Source of the DNA: Thermoanaerobaculales bacterium
GTDB taxonomy: Bacteria; Acidobacteriota; Thermoanaerobaculia; Thermoanaerobaculales; Sulfomarinibacteraceae
Direction of reading: 5' to 3'
NCBI GenBank assembly: GCA_025456145.1
Contig: JALOLD010000044.1
Coordinates: 1-35,498, forward strand
DNA: 35,498 nt
The translations under genes and the position numbers were made by a program. The notes below the pieces were generated by a model. It was not told the origin of the DNA and did not search any database. It saw nothing but the letters and a program-made list of their open reading frames with translations. How positions within the stretch are numbered: the stretch's first letter is position 1; each line of letters opens with the position of its first letter. Below are positions 30,658-35,498 of the stretch, one piece after another.

Positions 30658-31136
30658 CGGGGCTCCCCCTCGAGCCGCGACACGCGGCGGTCCATCCCGC
30701 CCTCGAGCAGACTGTCGGCCACGTCCTCGGCGATGGCGTGGACGGTGATTGCGGCGCCGTGGACGCGGATCGACACGGTGCCCGGGGTCAGCGTGATCGA
30801 GTTGGCGTAGAGCACCCGCCCGAGATCGGTGTGCTGGGTGGTCGGCGCGTCGAAGAGCCGGGGGCTGACGTCGGGCCGGCCGGGGGTGAGGATCCGGCGG
30901 GCGACGTCGAGGTTGGACTTGACCACCTCGAGGGCGAGCCACGGCAGATAGCGCGGCAACCGCGCCAGGAGGTGGATCGGCAGGGCCTCGTCGTCGACGA
31001 TCTCCATGCGCCGGGCGAGCCAGACCACGAACAGGCAGCTCGCGACGCCGAACCCGATGATCAGCGGCGTGTAGTGGCCGGAGTTGAGCAGCCAGACCGC
31101 CATGAGCAGCGTGAAGAGGGCGACCGAGTGTTTCAC
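30654..31136 (-). CDS. mrpE: Mrp antiporter subunit E
   Basis: The 160-residue protein has two N-terminal helices ('LFTLLMAVWLLNSGHYTPLI'), the conserved 'LPRYLPWLALEVVKSNLDVA' amphipathic segment, and a soluble domain with 'VLYANSITLTPGTVSIRV', the MrpE signature. I chose GTG 31136 because CGGAGGG lies 8 nt upstream. An ATG at 31163 would add nine residues. It is the first gene of the ten-gene operon. The 206-bp upstream spacer shows no clear promoter. Confidence 0.85.
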   Translation of the reverse strand: MKHSVALFTLLMAVWLLNSGHYTPLIIGFGVASCLFVVWLARRMEIVDDEALPIHLLARLPRYLPWLALEVVKSNLDVARRILTPGRPDVSPRLFDAPTTQHTDLGRVLYANSITLTPGTVSIRVHGAAITVHAIAEDVADSLLEGGMDRRVSRLEGEPR

Positions 31137-31342
31137 GGCTCGGCCCTCCGCACCGTCCGGCACCCGGTAGCGGGTGCGGGACGCGCACCGCCCGAGCCTG
31201 AACCGGCAAGGGCGATCTTCCGCCCCTTCATCGAGTCGAGCATCTCCTCCTCACCGATGAGGCCGTCGTCGACGACCTCGCAACGCCCCGTATGGTCTCA
31301 GACCTTTCTAAAAAACGGAAGCACGAACCGGCCGCCGGGCGG
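31137..31342. other. Leader region of the antiporter operon
   Basis: On the minus strand a short frame within this spacer reads 'EVVDDGLIGEEEMLDSMKGR' and ends at the mrpE start. It has a GAGGAGG before an internal ATG (about 31242). It could be a small leader ORF or a gene remnant. I recognise nothing in it. A T-run (minus strand, 31315-31310) after the ACT-domain gene may be part of a terminator. Confidence 0.25.
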
Positions 31343-31759
31343 TCACCCGGCGTCGAGTACCCGGGCCGCGTGCTCGAAGTCCTCCTGCTTGACGTAGATG
31401 ACATAGGCGAAGCGGCCGCAGTCAGCGACCACCCCGCCCGATGCGAAGACGTTGATGTTGGCGTCGTAGAGCTTGCGGTGGGTCTCGGCGAGGGCTCCGA
31501 GGCGGTCGTCGCCGCGAACGATCAGCGCGTGCTGCGGCCCGACGAGCTCGATTCCGGCCTCCTCGGCGGCCTTGAGGAGACGGCTCGGCGAGAGCGGGAA
31601 GAGCACCAGCTGGGTGTAGTCGCCGCCCATCGGGATGGCGTTGAAGGCCATCAGGCTGACCCCCGACCCGGCGAGCTGCGACAGCAGCTCGTACGCCGCG
31701 CCGGGCTGGTCCTTGACCATCGCATGGTAGTAGTCGGCGCAGACGATGCTCGCGGACAT
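31343..31759 (-). CDS. ACT-domain-like regulatory protein
   Basis: The 138-residue protein is preceded by GGAGGCCGGG before ATG 31759. The longer open frame upstream lacks a ribosome site. Two ACT-like units are visible. The first begins 'MVKDQPGAAYELLSQLAGSG' followed by 'VSLMAFNAIPMGGDYTQLVL'. The second runs 'LGALAETHRKLYDANINVFA', 'GRFAYVIYVKQEDFEHAARV'. ACT domains bind amino acids or other small ligands. There is no catalytic domain, so this is likely a stand-alone sensor or regulator. It lies upstream of the antiporter operon in the same direction but is separated by about 200 bp. Confidence 0.75.
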   Translation of the reverse strand: MSASIVCADYYHAMVKDQPGAAYELLSQLAGSGVSLMAFNAIPMGGDYTQLVLFPLSPSRLLKAAEEAGIELVGPQHALIVRGDDRLGALAETHRKLYDANINVFASGGVVADCGRFAYVIYVKQEDFEHAARVLDAG

Positions 31760-31879
31760 CCCGGCCTCCTCGCGCGCTCGCCACACCAGGATGCGGGCGA
31801 GGTCGGCCGCTGTCAAGCGGAGACCGGTCCGCACTTCGGGCTCACCGGATCGTCCTCAGATCGCGCCCGGGAGCCGCTC

Positions 31880-31908
31880 TTGTCTCCTCACCGGCCCCCC
31901 CGTACCAT
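31880..31908 (+). promoter_or_regulatory. Candidate promoter of the sulfatase-fold gene
   Basis: TTGTCT (31880-31885) and TACCAT (31903-31908) are separated by 17 bp. They lie about 28 nt upstream of GTG 31936. Confidence 0.45.
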
Positions 31909-31935
31909 GGTCGCGGTCTCCCGGGGGTTTCACGT

Positions 31936-33339
31936 GTGACGGCCGAGAACCTGCTCCTCATCACCATCGACGCGCTCCGCCACGATGCGCTCGGCTGCGT
32001 CGGCTCGACCTACGCCTCGACGCCGAACCTCGATGCTCTCGCCCGCGACGGTGTCCTCTTCGAGCAGGCGATCGCCAACGGCCCGCGGACCCAGTCGTCG
32101 TTTCCCTCGATCATGTCGTCGCTCTACCCGCTGGTCGCCGGGGAACGGCGACGGTTGCCCCGTGACGCGGCGACCCTCGCCGAGGTCGTGTCGCGGGCCG
32201 GCCTCGCGACCGCGGGGTTGAACCCGTCCAACCCCTTCCTGACCCGCGAGACCGGGTACCAGCGCGGCTTCGGGTTGTTCATCGACTTCTGGGACGCGCA
32301 CGACCGCACCGGCCTCGCGGACCGTCGCAAAGGGCCGGCCCGCCTCAAGAGCACGATCCACGACGCGATCGGCCGCCGGAGCCTGGGGCTCCTGATGCTG
32401 CTCCAAGCGGCCCTGCTCGAGGAAGGCGGTCAGTACCTCACCGGCCGCCTCGTCGCCGACCAGGCCCTGAGCTGGCTCTCAGCTCGCCGCGGCAGGTTCT
32501 TCCTCTGGCTCCACCTGATGGACGCCCACTACCCCTACCAGCCGCTGCCGGCGCAGCGCTCGCCTCGCGATCGGGCCGCCTACCTCCTGGGCGCGGCGAG
32601 CCTGCTGGCCGGCCGGCCTCGCCCCGCGATCGCGCAGCTCGGGCGGCTCTACGGCCGACGCGTCGAGCTGGTCGACGACATCCTCGGCGAGGTCATCCGC
32701 GGCCTGGACCGCCTCGGGCTCTCCGGCTCGACGACCGTCGTCGTGACCTCCGACCACGGCGAGCAGATCGGCGAGCGCGGTCGATGGGCGCACGGCCCCG
32801 ACTTACACGACGAGCTGATCCGGGTACCGCTGATCCTGCGTGGGCCTGGGCTCGATCCGGGGCGCCGGATCGACCATCAGGTCGAGCTGCTCGGGCTCGG
32901 CCCCACCCTGCTCGAGCTCGCCGGGATCGAGGAGCCGGCATCGTTCCTCGGAACGAGCTTCGCCGGCCTCGCGCGCACCGGTCGCGGCGCGGGCTCGCCG
33001 GTGGTCTTCAGCGAGGCGATGCACTCTGGCGGACGGCAGAGCCGCTCCGGCGCGACCGACCGGTTCACCGTCACCAGCTGCCGGGGTGAGGGCTGGAAGT
33101 ACATTCTCGACTCCGAGGTCGGCGCCGAGGAGCTGTACGACCTGGCGTCGGACCCCGGCGAGCTCCGGAACCTCGCCGGTCTCGAGCCCGCAACGAGCTC
33201 GCGCTTCCGCCGGCTGGTCGAGGATCACCGGGCCCGGTGCGCCGGCCTCGCCTCGTCCTTCGAGGCAGCCGACGAGCCGGGGACCGAGCGCGACGACGCC
33301 GAAATGCGCCGCCGCCTCGCCTCGCTGGGCTACCTCTGA
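31936..33339 (+). CDS. Sulfatase/alkaline-phosphatase-fold hydrolase lacking the formylglycine motif
   Basis: The 467-residue protein has the metal-binding Asp12 in 'LLLITIDALRHDALG', 'TPNLDALARDGVLFEQAIAN', and the metal Asp/His pair in 'VVVTSDHGEQIGERG'. It also has 'LIRVPLILRGPG' and the C-terminal 'AEELYDLASDPGELRNLAG'. At the nucleophile site it reads 'RTQSSFPSIMSSLYP' instead of C/S-x-P/A-S-R. The Arg needed for formylglycine formation is missing, so the nucleophile is probably an unmodified Ser or Thr, as in phospho- or phosphoglycerol-transferases of this fold. There is no signal peptide. The gene is followed directly by a flippase gene. Confidence 0.8.
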   Translation: MTAENLLLITIDALRHDALGCVGSTYASTPNLDALARDGVLFEQAIANGPRTQSSFPSIMSSLYPLVAGERRRLPRDAATLAEVVSRAGLATAGLNPSNPFLTRETGYQRGFGLFIDFWDAHDRTGLADRRKGPARLKSTIHDAIGRRSLGLLMLLQAALLEEGGQYLTGRLVADQALSWLSARRGRFFLWLHLMDAHYPYQPLPAQRSPRDRAAYLLGAASLLAGRPRPAIAQLGRLYGRRVELVDDILGEVIRGLDRLGLSGSTTVVVTSDHGEQIGERGRWAHGPDLHDELIRVPLILRGPGLDPGRRIDHQVELLGLGPTLLELAGIEEPASFLGTSFAGLARTGRGAGSPVVFSEAMHSGGRQSRSGATDRFTVTSCRGEGWKYILDSEVGAEELYDLASDPGELRNLAGLEPATSSRFRRLVEDHRARCAGLASSFEAADEPGTERDDAEMRRRLASLGYL

Positions 33340-33340
33340 G

Positions 33341-34798
33341 ATGGCCGCCGGCAGCACCAGGGCTTTGGCAGTGCGGGGCGCCACCTGGGCGACCTTGGGC
33401 ATCGGCCTGCAGCGGGCGGTGCAGACGCTGTCGGTGCTGGTCCTCGCGCGGCTGCTGGTCCCCGAGGACTTCGGGCTCGTCGCGATCGCGGTGCTGGTCC
33501 TCAACCTCGTCAACCGGGTCAAGACTCTCGGGCTCCACACCTCCCTCGTGCAGTACCAGGGCGACATCGGGGCCGCGGCCGACGCCTGCTTCGTCATCAA
33601 CGGCGCGCTCACGGTCGCGACGATTCTCGTCCTGGTCGCCCTGTCCCCCGTCGCGTCGACGGTCTTCGACCCCCGGGCCGGCGCCCTGGTCGCGGTGATG
33701 TCGCTGCGCCTCGTCCCGCAGACCCTGGCGGCGGTCCCCGCCACCCTCGCGGTGCGGGCCCTCGACTTCCGCAAGCAGGCCCTGATCCAGGCGGCCGAGG
33801 GGCTGGTCGGCGCCGCGATCGCCATCCCCCTCGCCTTCGCCGGGTGGGGGCCCTGGGCGCTGGTCGTCGGCTTTCTCGTCGGCTCGTGTGCGGGCGCGGC
33901 CCTGTGGTGGGTCCGACCGGTCTGGCGGCCGCGCTGGCGCTACGATCGCCAGATCGGCGAGCAGCTCATCCAGTCCGGGATCAGGATCTGGTCGGCGGCC
34001 AACCTCGCGATGTTCGTCGACAGCGCCAACCGGCTGTTCGTCGGTGGGCTCCTCGGGGTCGTCCGGCTCGGCTACTACGAGATCGTCGGCCGGGTCGTCC
34101 ACACCCCGATCCAGACCCTCCAGGGGATCCACGACCGAGTTGCGATCTCCGCCTTCTGCCGGGAGCAGGACGACCCCGCCAGGGTGGGCAGGTGGTTCCT
34201 CCGGCTGTCGGGGCTGATGGTCATCCTGACCTCGTCGATCGCCGGGTCGCTCGCGGTCTTCCCCGACCTGCTCATTCCGACCCTCTTCGGGCCCGGCTGG
34301 GAGGCGGCGATCGAGCCGGCCCGAGCCCTCGCGCCGTTTGCCCTGCTCGCACCGCTCCTCTCGACCGCACCGGTCTTCATCGCCGCCCGAAGGACCGGGT
34401 TGCTGCTCAAGCTCACCACGGTGCGCTCGGTCCTCACGATCGGTGCGCTGTTCGCCGCGGCCCATGTCAGCCTCACCGCGGTGTGCATGGTCGAGAGCCT
34501 CGCGGCCTTGCTGTTCGCCCCGATCAACCTCGCCGTCGCCGCGCGCATCACCTCGATCGGTGTGCGTCAGGTGCTTTCGACCTTCGCCGTGCCGGCGGCG
34601 GGTCTCGCCGCCTTCCTCGCGACCGGCGCGGCCCTGCGGACCCTCGACCCGGGCGCCTTCGCCTCGCCAGGGGTCGGAGGGCTCGCCGGGCTGCTCGTTC
34701 CGTCAGCGGCGGCCCTCGGCCTGACCGTCCTCGCGATGCGGCCCCGTCTGGTGGGCGAGCTGCGCTCGATCGTCAGCGAGTCCTTTGGCACGCGCTGA
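33341..34798 (+). CDS. Polysaccharide flippase (Wzx/MATE-like, lipopolysaccharide biosynthesis protein)
   Basis: The 485-residue protein has 12-14 hydrophobic segments and the N-terminal signature of the polysaccharide-synthesis exporter family: 'RGATWATLGIGLQRAVQTLS', 'VLARLLVPEDFGLVAIAVLV'. 'GPWALVVGFLVGSCAGAALW' and 'NRLFVGGLLGVVRLGYYEIV' follow. It should move undecaprenyl-linked oligosaccharide across the inner membrane. ATG 33341 lies one base after the sulfatase stop, so the two are likely one transcript. Its 3' end overlaps the convergent radical SAM gene by 26 bp. Confidence 0.85.
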   Translation: MAAGSTRALAVRGATWATLGIGLQRAVQTLSVLVLARLLVPEDFGLVAIAVLVLNLVNRVKTLGLHTSLVQYQGDIGAAADACFVINGALTVATILVLVALSPVASTVFDPRAGALVAVMSLRLVPQTLAAVPATLAVRALDFRKQALIQAAEGLVGAAIAIPLAFAGWGPWALVVGFLVGSCAGAALWWVRPVWRPRWRYDRQIGEQLIQSGIRIWSAANLAMFVDSANRLFVGGLLGVVRLGYYEIVGRVVHTPIQTLQGIHDRVAISAFCREQDDPARVGRWFLRLSGLMVILTSSIAGSLAVFPDLLIPTLFGPGWEAAIEPARALAPFALLAPLLSTAPVFIAARRTGLLLKLTTVRSVLTIGALFAAAHVSLTAVCMVESLAALLFAPINLAVAARITSIGVRQVLSTFAVPAAGLAAFLATGAALRTLDPGAFASPGVGGLAGLLVPSAAALGLTVLAMRPRLVGELRSIVSESFGTR

Positions 34799-35498
34799 GG
34801 TCGGAGGCGGTCCACGCGAAGCGGACCGTCAGACCATCGGCGGCGAGGACCTCGGCGGCCCGTTGGGAGTCCTCGCTGTGGACCGGAAACTGGGCATGGC
34901 TCCCGGCCGGCGCCGCATAGCCGCCGGGGGCGGTGCTGCAGGTGAGGGTCAGAATGACGCCGCCGCCGAAGTCGTCGATCAGCTGCCGGTTGAGCTCGAA
35001 GCTCTCACGGGTCTGGAGCCACAGGATGCCGTCGAACAGCACCCGGTCGAGGGCGAGGTTGAGGCGGTAGTCTTCGTCGCTCACCCTGAACTCGTCGATC
35101 GTCCTCGAGCCGAGGAACCTCCCCTTGAGCCGGGGTGTGCCGATGATCGAGAAGCCCCGGCCCCATCGTTGCCTGAGGTGACGGTCGAGACCGTAGAGCA
35201 CCGCCTCCTCGCGTCGCCAGTCGTGGAGGCCCTTCAGGAACGCGCCAGCGACGTGCTCGACCCCCGCCTCGAGCGCCCGGTCGAAGGAGTCGAGCCGGAA
35301 GGCCTGGTTGCCCTTGGGGCCGGACTCGGAGTGCAACCGCCGGTACTGGACCGGGTCGAAGGTCTCGAGCCAGACGAGAAAGCAGTCGAGGCCGGCGGCC
35401 TTGAGATCGCCGAAGCCCCGGGTGCAGACCGGCGGGATGTTGCTGGTGATCATCCCACCGCCGTCGGCGGCGATCCTGTCCTTGAGGGCCTCGACGTA
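34773..35498 (-). CDS. ThiH-like radical SAM protein, C-terminal part (5' end outside the window)
   Basis: The frame is open to the right edge. The 241 visible residues show the mid-to-late part of a ThiH/BioB-like TIM barrel: 'LKAAGLDCFLVWLETFDPVQ' (compare the 'aG.dgv.v..EtYd...Y...H' pattern), 'YRRLHSESGPKGNQAFRLDS', 'FLKGLHDWRREEAVLYGLD'. The tail includes 'VILTLTCSTAPGGYAA'. The CxxxCxxC iron-sulfur motif would lie beyond the edge and cannot be checked. The exact substrate is unknown. The family includes tyrosine lyase ThiH. Confidence 0.7.
   Translation of the reverse strand, partial: YVEALKDRIAADGGGMITSNIPPVCTRGFGDLKAAGLDCFLVWLETFDPVQYRRLHSESGPKGNQAFRLDSFDRALEAGVEHVAGAFLKGLHDWRREEAVLYGLDRHLRQRWGRGFSIIGTPRLKGRFLGSRTIDEFRVSDEDYRLNLALDRVLFDGILWLQTRESFELNRQLIDDFGGGVILTLTCSTAPGGYAAPAGSHAQFPVHSEDSQRAAEVLAADGLTVRFAWTASDLSACQRTR

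Noticed and set aside
1..35498. CRISPR array, rRNA, tRNA or prophage
   Set aside because: No regularly spaced repeats, no rRNA or tRNA signatures and no phage structural genes were seen.

Overview
The window is high-GC bacterial DNA (roughly 70% GC by eye, clearly lower over about 1-860 and 3240-6250). No rRNA or tRNA gene was found, so placement rests on gene content. A secreted beta-propeller and a secreted trypsin-like protease end in the same short 'F-x-D-D-F-E-x-G...A-W...P' tail, and there is a large Mrp/Mbh-type antiporter operon and dense GC-rich gene packing. Together these suggest an environmental Acidobacteriota-like (Thermoanaerobaculia-type) lineage. That is an inference, not a proof.

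Region 1 (1-6250) is an accessory, decaying patch. It holds a broken REP-associated tyrosine transposase (RAYT) bounded by 28-bp inverted repeats, two extra copies of that gene's 3' third, and a secreted Asp-box beta-propeller gene lying between the copies. It also holds two HicA/HicB toxin-antitoxin modules in which both toxins are broken and both antitoxins are intact, a VIT-like membrane protein, and a relic of the C-terminus of an integron-type integrase. The first hic module is bracketed by GTTAGGC/GCCTAAC 7-mers in the orientation expected of an integron gene cassette, and the RAYT element abuts it.

Region 2 (6311-11058) encodes exported proteins: a frameshifted flavin amine oxidase lipoprotein, the trypsin-like protease, a Tat-type cysteine-rich protein and a small secreted protein of unknown function.

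Region 3 (11399-16268, all +) is a compact run of small soluble enzymes: a cupin, a GFA-family protein, two tandem paralogues of an unrecognised 130-residue family, a macro-domain protein, TrmO, a second cupin, a zinc-ribbon/DUF2007-like protein, a NimA/PNPOx-like flavoprotein and an AlkA-like DNA glycosylase. A repeat-rich spacer follows (74-bp direct repeats and a hairpin sharing its core with the RAYT ends).

Region 4 (16767-23698) holds a PLP aminotransferase, an MshEN-domain protein without an ATPase domain, an NAD-dependent reductase, and a divergent trio (GT39, GT2, LAB_N) of the kind used in lipid-linked sugar or lipid A modification.

Region 5 (31136 down to 23736, minus strand) is a ten-gene Mrp/Mbh-type cation/proton antiporter operon. 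Every junction overlaps by 1-8 bp. It has three antiporter-like (MrpD/NuoL/N) subunits and a small conserved-looking membrane protein, but no full-length MrpA. An ACT-domain protein lies upstream.

Region 6 (31936-35498) carries a sulfatase-fold hydrolase without the formylglycine motif, a polysaccharide flippase, and the C-terminal part of a ThiH-like radical SAM protein running off the right edge.
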